Source: Eremophila alpestris peregrina (Eukaryota > Chordata > Aves > Passeriformes > Alaudidae). Taken from it: 64,000 bases of DNA. The number at the start of each line of letters is the position of its first letter. Within the stretch, counting starts at the first letter, position 1. The DNA lies in contig WMCF01000140.1 of the NCBI GenBank assembly GCA_009792885.1, positions 438,766 to 502,765 of the forward strand, read 5' to 3'. The position numbers and the translations under genes were made by a program. The notes beneath the pieces were generated by a model, which was given only the letters and a program-made list of their open reading frames with translations, made no database searches and was not told the DNA's origin. Positions 28,401 to 39,400 of the stretch are shown here, piece by piece.

Positions 28401-30456
28401 CATCTCCACTTGCTGTGGCTGAACCAGCAGTAGAGCTGAGTGCAGCCTGCCTAAGCATTTGTTGCTGCACTCTTCCAGATTGTTCCTCACCTTTTACTGT
28501 CCCCAGGGCTGCACCTGGGCATTGCTCCTTTATTCTGAGTACTTTTCTCTTAGGCTAAGCTGCTTCATTTGGCTTAAAAGAGTTTAAGAAGCACTGGCTA
28601 CTTCGCCTGAGCTGGGGGAATTAGGTTGTGCGGGCAGCTGGGGGTGGTGAATTGCAGCAGCTCCTCCTGTGCTGTGGCTTTTCAGTTCTTCTGAGTAGCT
28701 TCAGAAGCAGTGAGGACACTGCACAGGGTATGTACACCTTTGTTACACAAAGCTATCTCAGATGGCATTAGGAATTGGAGTCCAAATGTGAAGGTGCTGT
28801 TTTCCAGGCAAGTGCACTTGAGAGTGCAGAGTGCTTGCTCCGGCTGCTGCCTGAGGTCCTGGAACCTCAGCACAGAATTGCTTAGAAAAAGTGCCTCTTG
28901 CCCTGGCTTATTGAGGGTTTTGCAACATTTAGCCAGCCAGAGAAGGGCTGGATTTCTTTCACAAGGCTCGTTGCTTTCCCCCTGCAGTTTTCTGCTTGAG
29001 CTGCCACATGGTGCCCGTGCTGCTGCTGGGGCTCACCTGCCACCCACACAGAGCTGAGGCTTTGCAAACTGCCACCAGCCCTCAGAGCAGCTGCAGCCTC
29101 CTGCACCACCAGGGAGTTCATGAAAATGAGACTTGGGAAGGCCTTACTGTTAATCCTCAAGGCCATCTAAGTACAGCTTATCTAACTACCAGCAGCAAGT
29201 CAAAAACACCCCCCAAAAATCTAGAAGTTTACTAGCCTTTATTTGCTACTGTTGTTATTTTATTTCCTCTTGGAAATGATTTTGTATCCATGCTTAGTGG
29301 AAATATCGTTCTGCTACACTCTGTGTTTTTAATATGGTGCATTAAATGAATCATTCTATGCTATCAGCATGAAATTCACCACATTTATTTACTGTTATGA
29401 TTAAGATAGATGGGTTTGTTTGTTGGGTAATTTTATCAATTTCAATTCAAGGGTTTCCTCAGAACCTGCGGTGCAATCTCTGAAGATTGCCTGCCTAACC
29501 TTCAGGAAGTATAATTGATAAACTCCTACAGCTTTCAGTTTTTCTGGTAGTTCAAATAAAAAATTTTGTATTTTCTGCCTAAATCAAGAAGCAATCTTGC
29601 TGTAAGAGGTTGGTGATATTTTTGAGCCTTGCAGTTTGCTTTCTGGTCACGCATTACTTATATTTAGTATTGGTTTGAGTTGATTAAATAGTGAAGTCTA
29701 AGCTTTCAATCTTCCTTGATAACTTGGGTTGATCTAGGAGATTTAGTGGGCTGTGTTAATTATAGCTCAGTTAATTATCTGGAAGTCACATTTCACCATT
29801 TCAGTATATCAATGAATCAGCCCTAGATGCAAGTTTGTTCTGTGGATTTGGAGCAAGCTCTTATGTGCACCTAAGCCTTGTATGTCCTCAGCAGAGAGAC
29901 TGAAAGAATTTTCCCATTTAAAAAATATAATTTTAAATTTTCTCAACAGACTTTTTTTTTTTACAAGGTACAAATGTTTTTTAAAGGAACCTTTAAGGAA
30001 AAAAAATTTGAAAATGCATGTCAGGTGTCTGCTACAAAGTGTTAGAGAATGTGCCACCAAAAGACTTCGTGAACTGAGCACCTAGTTTTGCAGTTCTAAA
30101 CCTATTCAACTATTCTGATAGCATTTTTGCTAAAGTTGAATTTAAAACTCTTGACACTGTGAGTGGGTGAGGTTGAGGGCACGTGGCAGTCTTCGTATAA
30201 TCCCCAAAAGGGTCGGTTGGGATTTTGTAGGGGAAAAGTGGTACAATTCAAAAAGGCTTCTTGTGTAAGTGTTTTAAATGAATTTCTGCCATGAAGCACT
30301 AAGAGATTGTGTGTCACTGCCCTGGTGCTCTCTGCTTGTGTTACCAGGAAGGAAGGGAGCAGGAGCCTGGTGCAGGACCAGCTCTGCATTCTCACATTCA
30401 GAAGAAAGCCTCAAGTTCTGGTGTAAAGTTAACCATTGCTTTCTCTTCCTAAGCAG
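22483..30456. other. Gene-free stretch
   Basis: No exon recognised. It contains homopolymer runs near 25,150-25,185, a conserved-looking AT-rich block near 25,190-25,410 and an AT-rich low-complexity tract near 27,110-27,180. Confidence 0.55.
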
Positions 30457-30589
30457 GTGTGAAAGTAAAGAGCTGGATGTTGAAATAAGGAACCTGATAG
30501 GCAAGAGCAACCCTTTGGAGTCGTGTGAGGACCCCAAACCTCTTGCCCAAGAGATGCTGAGTCCTCAGAGAACTTCGTGTTCCCTTAAG
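30457..30589 (+). other. Candidate upstream exon (44 codons)
   Basis: An open segment with a good acceptor (ttctcttcctaagcag) and donor (AAG|gtaatc). It reads CESKELDVEIRNLIGKSNPL and continues acidic/polar, ending SCSLK in phase 0, the phase needed to join TNIP3 exon 1 (long form) or exon 2. It could be an alternative 5' exon, for example starting at the internal Met of MLSPQRTSCSLK, or chance. No similarity to known ABIN N-termini was recognised. Confidence 0.3.
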
Positions 30590-30838
30590 GTAATCACAGT
30601 GTGCTTTTGCAACGTTTATCTGCCAGTAAAGAACTTTCAGGGGATGTTCTCTGTGCAACTGGACTGTGCATGAAACTTTAGGATTTCTGAAATGATGCAA
30701 TGAACTTGCTACACATTTTTTTCCCCTGATATAGCTACTTTCTGGTATGAGGAAGAGTGACTGAGAAAGTACATTTTGTAGTGCTTTAAAAGGTCAGCTA
30801 AACCCACTGATTATTATCCTAAGTGTCAAACCCTGTAG

Positions 30839-31067
30839 CCAGATGTGCCTTTTGGATATCACAGGTCCTTGGAACTGTGTAACCCCCAAAACACTGTCAG
30901 TTTTCATGCACTTGGAAGTTCTGATTTAACTGGGAAGGAGCAGATGTGTGGGACACCAAGACCTGTGGAAGTGTCAGAAAGGCTTTTAGATGAATGGGAA
31001 GAGAGGAGAAGGAAAATGATGATGATGATTCAAAGCCACACTTCTGTGGTATTGACAACAGAAAATC
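30839..31067 (+). other. Candidate upstream exon (76 codons plus one base)
   Basis: After the acceptor accctgtag a phase-0 frame reads PDVPFGYHRSLELCNPQNTV, then passes through DLTGKEQMCGTPRPVEVSER and an Arg/Glu-rich stretch to a strong donor (gtaagc at 31068), leaving phase 1. The frame stays open to TAA at 31250. Start phase matches the end of 30457-30589, which is suggestive. LTGK also occurs in ABIN-1, but four residues prove nothing. End phase does not fit TNIP3 exon 2, so another exon would be needed. Confidence 0.25.
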
Positions 31068-31450
31068 GTAAGCCACCTGCTAAGGCAGTTGTCTTTGCCT
31101 GCAGTGAAGCAGTGGTTAGCAAGCCTGACAGAAACTTGTTCTGGGTTTCCCTCTCAGTTTCACTCCTCTCCCCTGAAACAGCGAGCATAGAAGGAATTTC
31201 CCCGTTTTCCACAAACTGGGAACAGGCGGAGGGAGGGGTGTGGAGTGATTAAACCGTGAATGATCCGCCTGCAAGGGATGGCGCTGTCACCTGTGTGACT
31301 CCAGCACGGAATGGGCAAAGGAGGACTCTGAAGGCTGCACCCTGAGGCACGATGCAGGAAATTGGTGAGGAGGTAAAAGGGAGATGAGTCTCTACTACGA
31401 AATCCGAAATGACACACGGCTCCTTTCACATGCAAACCGCCATCTCCAGA

Positions 31451-31459
31451 ATGACTCAT
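31451..31459. promoter_or_regulatory. AP-1 site ATGACTCAT
   Basis: A perfect palindromic TRE (core TGACTCA at 31452-31458). Confidence 0.45.
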
Positions 31460-31537
31460 GACCTCGGGCCTGAGGAGACACCGCAGGGTCAGAGCAGTGG
31501 GATTAGAAACGGTGCGAGAGAAGCCACAGGGAGGGGT

Positions 31538-31547
31538 GGGGATTCCC
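31538..31547. promoter_or_regulatory. NF-kB site GGGGATTCCC
   Basis: An exact match to GGGRNWYYCC, nearly palindromic, 80 bases from the AP-1 site in a CpG-bearing context. Confidence 0.5.
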
Positions 31548-34503
31548 GGAGGCAGGGGAGGAACAAGCCTGGTGAAGCAGAAGTCAGTGCAGAACCAAGC
31601 TTTGAAATTACAATCCACATGTTAGCCTCTCTCCAGCAGAAGGAGACATAGGGAAGGATTTGGGGAAGAACGATGTGCTCACCTGGACCCTTTCTGAGGG
31701 GCGCTGCAGAGCTTCCCACAGGAGTCTGTGGCAGTGTTTAATCTGCGGTGCTTTTATGTTCTTTGCATTTATAGCACTCCTTGCCTGTAAATTGTGTGTG
31801 TGTGTGTGGTTTTCAGAGCTTGAGGAGGGACATTTCATGATATTTCTGCACTAGACACATGCTGGCTGTTTTTTATTTATACTTTTAAATCAAACAACTT
31901 TTCACTTGGCTGGTTATTGAGCTGGGCTTCAAGTGAGTGACAGCTTGACAGTTCTGATGAGCTTCAACCACACAGTGTAAGGTGCTGGGAGTACCTGTCT
32001 TGGATTGTGTGTTTTGGGAAAGGAGGTCATATTTTTAACGCCTAATAGGCTTTGTGAAGATGATGAAATAGTATTAAATAAAAATAACAAATCCCCACCA
32101 GAAAATATCCATTTGTGAAATTATGCTGATTTGGACTTAAAAATTTGGATTTTTGAGGGGCAAATTATATATTTAAGTGTTAAGGGAAAGTTAATAATGA
32201 AACAAAAATGTACCCTTCCTTATAGTGTCAGTCATTCATCAGGAAGTTATTTGTCAGAGCCAGCAGGGCATTTTCCTGCTGTAACTTTTTTTCTGGAGTG
32301 AAGAGTACAAATTGCACTCTGCAGAATGGCATTTCCATCTGACCTTAATTCACTTCCAAGACTAATCTGTAAATGTCTGTAAATGAATTCCCCTTTTTGC
32401 CAGGATTTTTTTTCATAACAATTTATGATATTAGTGTGATTTTAAATGTGAATATTAGGGAGAGAGAAAATATAGGTCTGCAGAATGAACTCAGCTCATC
32501 CTTCCAGTTTATGATTCCTTCAGTTGCCGCTTGTCCTGGTGCTGCATTCTCCATTCCAGGAAAGGGAATAGATTTGCATTTCTTAGATTTGCCAATTGTC
32601 ATCCAATTATTTTCACATGCAACTTGGATTTTCATCAACAGGCCTGAATTTGCAAATGCTTAGATACTTGGGAGGCCATGCCCTTATGGTTAGTGGATAA
32701 AGGAAATCCTGAAGCAGGTGCCTATGTTCAAATATTTTGATTGACACTGCAACCATGTCTTGCTCTAATTTTATCTGGTTCCCACATACAAGGACACAAA
32801 TTTGCATCTGCACCTATTTTTCTGTCAGAGGGAGCATGTAACTGAGCAGCACAAAAGGCTGACACACTGAAGGTAAAATCCCTTTTCTAGCACACCTCTC
32901 TGGTGAGGCACGGGGGGTCAGGTTGAGGCAGGAAGAGGCAGATTCTTCTTCTGATTCAAGAGCTAATTTTATTCTTCAGCTAAAATCTCTCATTTTTTAC
33001 CCTTTCACTATATGCCTCAATGGGAAAATGGATATTGTGGCAAACACTGCTGGCATAACAACTTCAGCAATAAAGCCAAAAAAACCAAAAAAACAGCTCA
33101 ACTGAAGCATAAGCAAAGTGAAGGCTCTCCCAAAGCCACCAAATTTTAACCCAAGTAATCTCAGAATTAATCTATCTTCTATAGGTCTGCAACTGAACAA
33201 TAAATTGAAAAAAAATTTAAAATTAAAAAAAATCCCCAACAAACCTCACATCATGATCAGCTAGGGGAAAAACCTGTGTCATTTTCTATGATTTTGTTAT
33301 CATGAGGGAAAGCCTCACATTGCTTGCATCAAGCCTTTTAATGGTTCTTGGTTTCACTGCAGTGACTGAACAGACAGGATTTTCAGAAGTGAGAAACGGT
33401 TTTCATTAGCTGAATTGGAGTGATATTTTGTAATACTGTGACACAAGTTGTTCCCAGAATTAAGATCCAGCCCTCTGAAAATGAGAACCTTTATCTTCTT
33501 GTGGTGCCAAGGCTTATGAGAGGGTTCAGTGCTCCAAGGCTCTGATTTTACTCCCACTGCAAACTTCCCAAAGATGCCTAAAAGGCCTTTATGCTCAGGA
33601 AGCTCAGGTTGTCCTAGAATACAAACTAAAATATTTCTCATTTTTGAACAGGGCATGAAAAGAAAATGAAACAACAATCTCGAAGCTGCTACTAATAGAA
33701 ATTACAGAGTATCATGGAAATAAAATAGAAATTAATTAAGAGGCTTCTAAGTTGTTGTTGTTAGATGCCGCTTGGGAGTTAACTGAGGGAGTGTGAGGGG
33801 CAGCAAATTCTCCCATTTACTTCCTGAGCAGCTTTTTCATACCTGGCAGATTTTTAGGTTTGTGAGTGCATTTACAGTCTGGTTGTCAACTGGAATTTTC
33901 CAAGCAATTTAAAGCCGTGTGATTTATTCAATAGCTTTAAACCAATGCTTTAAAATTCTTGTGGGGCTTCTTGAATTCTGAAACCTGATAGGTCTCCAAG
34001 TGTCCTTCTTTCAAGGATTTCTGTATATCTCAGGTTTCTGGAGTGCTGTTGTACAGCTTAGATTTTTCTTGATAGCAGTAAACATAAAAAAATGTAGTGT
34101 CTTTATCACTGTGATATCAATGAAAATGAATGTTGTTATTTTCTTCTCTTTCTTTTTGCTGCTATTAACTGTTTTCATAGAGACAGGCAATGATTTTGCT
34201 TCAACCTCCCAATTCTTGCTGGAGGAATACCACCAGAATAGCTCTGAGGAGCTTGAGTTTTTGTTCCCTACTCATTGGCATTTCTTGTATTAATACAGAT
34301 TTCAGACATACTCTTCCCTCTCCAATCTGTGTTTATGTGGCAACCAGTTATCCCTATGAATGCTAAGCTGGATGAGACAGGCACTGAAAAGTACTTTAGT
34401 CTTAGTTCTGTTTTGTCCAATTTTATGTAAAATCATTTAGTTGTCGCTATTACAGTCATAAAGAAATCACTAACAAAGGGCTTGGTGTCCTGATGTGCAG
34501 GTA

Positions 34504-34543
34504 GCTTTCCAGGAAACTACTCAGCTCTCCAGGAAACTGCTGT
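34504..34543 (+). repeat. Two-copy 20-base tandem duplication
   Basis: gctttccaggaaactactca is followed directly by a second copy, gctctccaggaaactgctgt, with a few changes. Confidence 0.7.
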
Positions 34544-34764
34544 GACCTAAATTACAGTATCAGCCAAGGTCTCAGCCTCATCCTCTCTTCAAAGTAATTT
34601 GAACATTAATATCTTTCAAGTGGGAGCTGTGATTCATGAGTGGGGCTGTGCCCTGGATTTGCTCTTCTGTCCCCACTGTAGGGACAGTGCCTCACTCACC
34701 ACATCCCAGTGTGAGGAAACCAGAGGCTGGGGTTGCTTTACCTTTGCAGGCCACACCATAAAAT

Positions 34765-34820
34765 GCAGATGCTTTTGGAGAAAGCTTAACCTGAGCTTTC
34801 TCCAGAAGTGAACATGCTGC
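34765..34820. repeat. Hairpin-forming inverted repeat
   Basis: The arms 34772-34786 (cttttggagaaagct) and 34794-34808 (agctttctccagaag) pair over 15 bases with one G-T pair and a 7-base loop. Pairing resumes beyond a bulge through ATG/CAT and GCAG/CTGC, giving a stem of about 22 pairs. Confidence 0.75.
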
Positions 34821-36112
34821 TGGAGTGGGGGTGAGACTGGTGAGAGTGGGAGCTGTCCAAGGCACAGTGTCAGGGCTGGAGAGGCATCACCCTCAAGAGC
34901 CGATGTGCAACCTGGAAGGGTTCTGATTGTGTTTTTATTAATCAGATGCACAGTGTTGGTGCTTTTCTGCACCAGCTTATAGTCTCCAATGTTCTACCTG
35001 ATATGTTCCATGTCTAGTTTTGATCTAGATGAAATTCTTTTAGTTTTTGGTCAGGAGGATGATTCCTATGTAGAATCTGAATTGTCTTCATTAAAATAAC
35101 CTTTTTTAAAAAAAAATAAAAAAATTCTCTTGTTCCACCACAAGTTTTCCAGCTGCTCCATAAACCAGGAGAAGAATGAAAAAAACCTCAGGATAGCAGG
35201 GCATATTTCATATGCAAATATTATAGAATAGTAGCTTTCTTCCAAATTGGGGTTTGTATCTTGCAGAAGAGGAGTTGCTCAGTCATGCATTGTGAACCAG
35301 AGATCTGGAATGTGGCTGCAAAATTCCAGCATTTCACAGGATTGCTTTACTTTTTCTAAATCCATGTTTGGAAATTGAAAGAGGTGTTTCTATTATTTTA
35401 TGTCAAATTTCACTGGCTAGGTTTCATTTTATTCTTTGAAAATGAAATAAGCAACCTCTGATGCCACTGCAAAAGCCATAGATCCAGAGAACTTTCCACA
35501 ATAAGGAGCAGGGTTTTTCTTTCATGCTTCCCTCTGAAATCCATCATTATTCAGAATTCCAAGACTGAAGATGAGAACACTTAGCACTTTCCTGTTTCAT
35601 TCTGACTTTGTACAGTAAGTCTGTGGAAGCCTTTTCTTTGTTCATCTTTTCTGTGAGTTTAACTTGCTAAGGTGAACATCTTCCTCCAAATGAGGCACAG
35701 GTTTGGAGTGTTGGGTACCCTTTGAGTACCCAACTCTTGAGTAGCTTGAAGCTGGATCTGTGCTCAGGTAAGGCAAGTGGCAGAAGTGCAGGTAAAACAT
35801 CTGTCATTCTTCATCTTTGTGCAGCTTTTCTTCAGGGAAACAAAAAGATTTTCCAATTTTGGTTTTCCCCTAAACATCTTGGGGTTTTTCTCTGGGGGTG
35901 CTCTTCCCTGTAGCTGTTAACAGACTTAGCTACTGCTCCTTTAGAAGCATGACTCACCCATTTTTCTGTTCTGATAGTTCACTCTTAGTGTCAATAATTG
36001 TTGCAATTGTTTAAGTCCTTTTTAATAACTGGAAGCAGGGATAGAAAAGCCTGTCTTCTTATTTACTGGAAAAGCAAATACCCATCTTTCCCTTACACAT
36101 GCAACTTCCTCT

Positions 36113-36385
36113 GTGGGGGGAACTGGCCAGGCAATAGTGATTTCCATGCACACAAAGCAGAGAGCTGCCTTGCCTGGCACATTAGTCATAGGCATTGTGC
36201 TTCATCCATTCTGGGAAGCCCCAGCCAGGAAGGAGGAAAAGGTTCAAATCAGAATTCCACCACTTCTTTCTGGACCTTGGCTGCTTCCACAGGCAGCACT
36301 CCTGGGTCTTTTGGGTCTGAAAGCAGTTATCCTGCTCCTCCAGCCAACATAAAATCTCTGTGTCATTGCTCCTCTTCCTCCAAAG
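36113..36385 (+). promoter_or_regulatory. Region just upstream of TNIP3 exon 1, possible proximal promoter
   Basis: The stretch is moderately GC-rich with no clear TATA box. It contains the kB-like site at 36213 and several pyrimidine tracts. It would be the core promoter if exon 1 is the first exon, or intron if exon 1 is internal. A 192-codon open frame on the opposite strand (36182-36760) has no recognisable content and is taken as chance. Confidence 0.3.
36213..36222 (+). promoter_or_regulatory. kB-like site GGGAAGCCCC
   Basis: The decamer fits the NF-kB consensus GGGRNNYYCC and lies 233 bases before the predicted ATG. ABIN-3 is known as an LPS/NF-kB-inducible gene in humans, so a kB site here is expected, but a ten-base match also arises by chance. 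Confidence 0.35.
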
Positions 36386-36445
36386 AGCCCCAGAGAAGGA
36401 AACGCTGCAGGCTGGCCTGGATGCACCTGGGCAGGTGGGAATGAC
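36386..36445 (+). other. TNIP3: Possible in-frame extension of TNIP3 exon 1, or its 5' UTR
   Basis: A strong acceptor (pyrimidine-rich tract ending ccaaag at 36385) is followed by twenty in-frame codons with no stop, in phase 0, leading straight into the ATG at 36446. If used, exon 1 is internal and the protein starts further upstream. If not, this is 5' UTR. The residues (Gly/Trp-rich) do not look strongly conserved, which favours UTR. Confidence 0.4.
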
Positions 36446-36472
36446 ATGGAAGCTCCAGCAGAACCACTGGAA
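36446..36472 (+). CDS. TNIP3: TNIP3 coding exon 1 (residues 1-9)
   Basis: The ATG at 36446 opens MEAPAEPLE and runs into the near-perfect donor gtaagt at 36473 in phase 0, matching the phase of exon 2. Joined to exon 2 it parallels the N-terminus I recall for human ABIN-3, where a Met, an acidic/proline stretch and a basic segment precede the coiled coil. The same frame stays open upstream to an acceptor at 36385, so this may be the end of a longer internal exon. The following intron (36473-37940) holds nothing I recognise. Confidence 0.6.
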
Positions 36473-39400
36473 GTAAGTGACTGTGTTGGCTGCTCTCTGA
36501 AGTGTTCTGATTAACAGGAGCTGGTCACTTTGTACATTGACAGTTATCCTTTTGTTCTGATAGATTTTTCTGAATGATATGAACTGTGTAAGAGTGGAAG
36601 GAAATGTTAGAAATATTTTTGCAGATGGCTTTCTTAGAAAGAAGCCCTTTCCTGAAGGGTTTTTTTTTTTGCCCTCCAGAAGCTGCACAAAGGGTGCAAA
36701 GTGGTTCATTTGAGTGACCCCACAACTTCTGTGAGCAGTATTTGGGCTAGTTTGTTTCAAGTGTATGTTTAGTTGTTAGATTTGTAAGTTGTCCTATTTA
36801 CTTTATTGTTATTCTTAAACATACTCTTCAATATCTAAGGCTCAGATGCTGAAAGCAATTCAGCATGGGAATAACTCCTTGAGCTGCCAGGTATTGCTTC
36901 AGATACTCTAAATTAAACATGTCTGTGAACTACAAGAAGAGGGATTAAGTGTTTTCTGGCTTGGAAGTCAAGGGCTCCACATCAGAGTTCAGCAGGACTG
37001 GCCATGGGGCAAATATGTGGTTGGGATTTTTGCCTTTGAAAAGAGACAGCAAAACTGTCCTTTGATCTTCATTGGTATTCAGCATTAAATTCTCTATAGA
37101 CAGAAAATTTACTCCAGACCTCAGAAGTGCTCACAGTATTATTCTGGTTTTTCACATATTGGTTGACAATTTAGGGAGAGAAACAAAAATCCCTGAGCAT
37201 GTATCTGAGTAGAGTATGTTCTATTTTTATGAGGCTGTCTCTTTTTTTCCAGTACAGTGCTCTCTCTCTCCAATAGATCACATGTTTGTTTTCATGACAA
37301 TCCGTAGAAACTTCTTGGAAATTATGATATACAACACTGCCATTATAAAAATGATGGTCTAGCTGCTGCTGTCCTGCATGGGTGAAACTCCACCCTTGAA
37401 AAAAATGGAACAATTACAGACTGATCTTCTAAATCTCTCCAAATGGCCTATTTGTTTTCTGTATTGCTTGTTTGGAGCCCATTGTGCTAAAGTTTAATCA
37501 CCTTGGGCCTGCAAGCACTTACCATGGGCAATCCTGCTAATTATTCCAGCTCTTGTAAATGAGGGGAATTACTTACACCCACTCCAAGTCATGCTCAACT
37601 TTTGTGGCTTGTACTACTTGTTTGTATTGTCATCTGCAAGATAATTAAAATCCTATTTTGTGTTCTGTGTATCAGATGGTACAAATAGAGACCAATTTTG
37701 GTTATTTCCGTGGCTATTTGCATAATGGTTCAATTAAAACACAGCCTGAGTGGGTTTAAAGCAGATGTAAGCTCCAGAATCAGCTGTCAGCAGGTGTGAA
37801 GGTACTTAGATCCAAATTTGGTGTAAGAAAATGTTTGTTTTAGTTTCTTTATGTGCACCTGTCAGGGTGGATGGGAGCTTTACATGAGAATCTTGAGATC
37901 AGGCCAGAAGTGTTAATTTCTGAACTTTCCTTTTCCCCAGTCAAGACACACATTACTGAGCAAAAAGAAGCCTTTATCATCCAGTTCTCTGCAGCAGCAG
38001 ATCCTGACACTGGAAAGACAGAGACGAGAGGTAACCCTAAATATACCCTTAACCACACAATGACTGATTGTACCATCTGGAAAAGCACAGGTTTATTTAG
38101 TTGAAAGGGAAAAATCTGATTCATGACCATTATCGCTGAAGGCCAAGGAACAATAAGGGTTTGCACCCAGTAGTATCCAGTCAGTAGGAGTCTTCCCTTC
38201 ATTTGTTTGAATTCAAAGACCTTCTAATTGGAAATACATTCATGGAACTTGTAGCAAACCAGCAGCAAAGTCCTTGGCCATTTAGGAGTTGCAGCTTGGG
38301 ATTTGTGCAGTGTTGCAAATGACCCACCTGGAGCTTATGGTGTATTTGCATTGTTTCCTGAGTGTTGCTTCCTGATTGTTCATGTGCTTTAACCAAAACA
38401 CCAAAGCACTGGCAGATGGGCTGCAACTTGCTTCTTCTGAAATAAATGATGTGGCCAGATGATGAGGAGGTTGGGAACACTCACTGACAGTGGATTAGAA
38501 TGCCAGTCTGGTTTTGATTTACTGAAAATGTTGAAATAAGGGTTATTTACTGTGCCTTCCTGGTAATTACAGCTTCTGGAGGTGAACAAGCAATGGGATC
38601 ATCAATTCAGAAGTATGAAACAGCTTTATGAAAAGCAGGTAACAATGCTGACAACTTCTGTTGCAATATGTGTGCCACCTGCTGACAGTGAAGTCTGTGT
38701 TTAAATGTCACTCAGCCATAGCCATGGTAAATATCTTATTTCTCTTGAGCTCATACATTGGAAAAGCTTCATCATATACAAGTGAAGCAAATGTGTGTGG
38801 ATCTTCAGTAGGACAAACTAACCAGAGAAGCAGAGTCCCTACAATATCGGGGACCAGTGTGGACAGCAGGGATCTTCATGCCCTCCACACTGTAGTAAAA
38901 ATTGCACATAACTGAGAGCACAATTAACTGAAAATCAGCCTGGTGTGCCCAGCCCCTGATCCACATCCTCACGTATATGCTGCTTCTTGTCCCATTTCTT
39001 GTGAAGCCTGGGAACTCCCTGGTCAATTCTTCATGGAAGAAGCAGAGGCTTCTCTCTAAGCAGAGGCTTTCAAAGTGAATTGTAAATAAACGTTTTTATT
39101 TCCATTTTTTTTCCCATCCAAGATCCAATTGACACAGCTTTTACTCCTTGCTTATGGCTGTGTGGCATCATTGCTGGAGACATTACCATCAGCTGCCTAG
39201 TGAAGTTTCAGTGCTTACAATTTTGTCTGGCATTCCAGAACCCAGGCTGGTTCATTGATTGACACTTCTCATCTATTTCCTGCTATGAAAAATAAGTTTA
39301 TAGAATGACTTAATGTGCTTATCAGGAACATTTTCTCTCTAATATTTTCCAGAAAGCTTTACTGAGATCTGAATAATTCATTTTCTTTTCCCTCTGAAGA

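Larger units (their letters stand above)
31253..31640 (+). promoter_or_regulatory. CpG-enriched patch with AP-1 and NF-kB sites, candidate inducible promoter or enhancer
   Basis: CpG is clearly more frequent here than in the surrounding 30 kb. The patch holds a perfect AP-1 palindrome and a consensus kB site 80 bases apart, and a donor-like ATTG|gtgagg near 31,365. It lies 4.8 kb before TNIP3 exon 1 on the same strand. Combined AP-1/NF-kB control would suit a gene induced by inflammatory signals. Promoter or enhancer status is inferred. Confidence 0.4.
31641..36112. other. Gene-free stretch between the candidate regulatory patch and TNIP3 exon 1
   Basis: Holds the (TG)8 microsatellite at 31793-31808, the tandem duplication at 34504 and the hairpin at 34765. 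A good acceptor at 34181 precedes a short open frame (TGNDFASTSQFLLEEYHQNS) without a convincing donor. Confidence 0.5.

Noticed and set aside
31160..31618. 152-codon minus-strand frame across the AP-1/kB patch
   Set aside because: Pro/Ser/Arg-rich composition is expected from CpG-enriched DNA, and no protein family was recognised.
1..36000. Search for QRFPR exons and for CR1, LTR, SINE or DNA-transposon bodies
   Set aside because: No GPCR-like transmembrane exon and no reverse-transcriptase or transposase frame was recognised, only one weak CR1-tail-like match at 13418.
36182..36760. 192-codon minus-strand open frame, the longest in the window
   Set aside because: It overlaps TNIP3 exon 1 antisense, has a mixed Cys/Trp/Phe-rich composition and matches nothing recognised. 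The + strand exon explains the region better.
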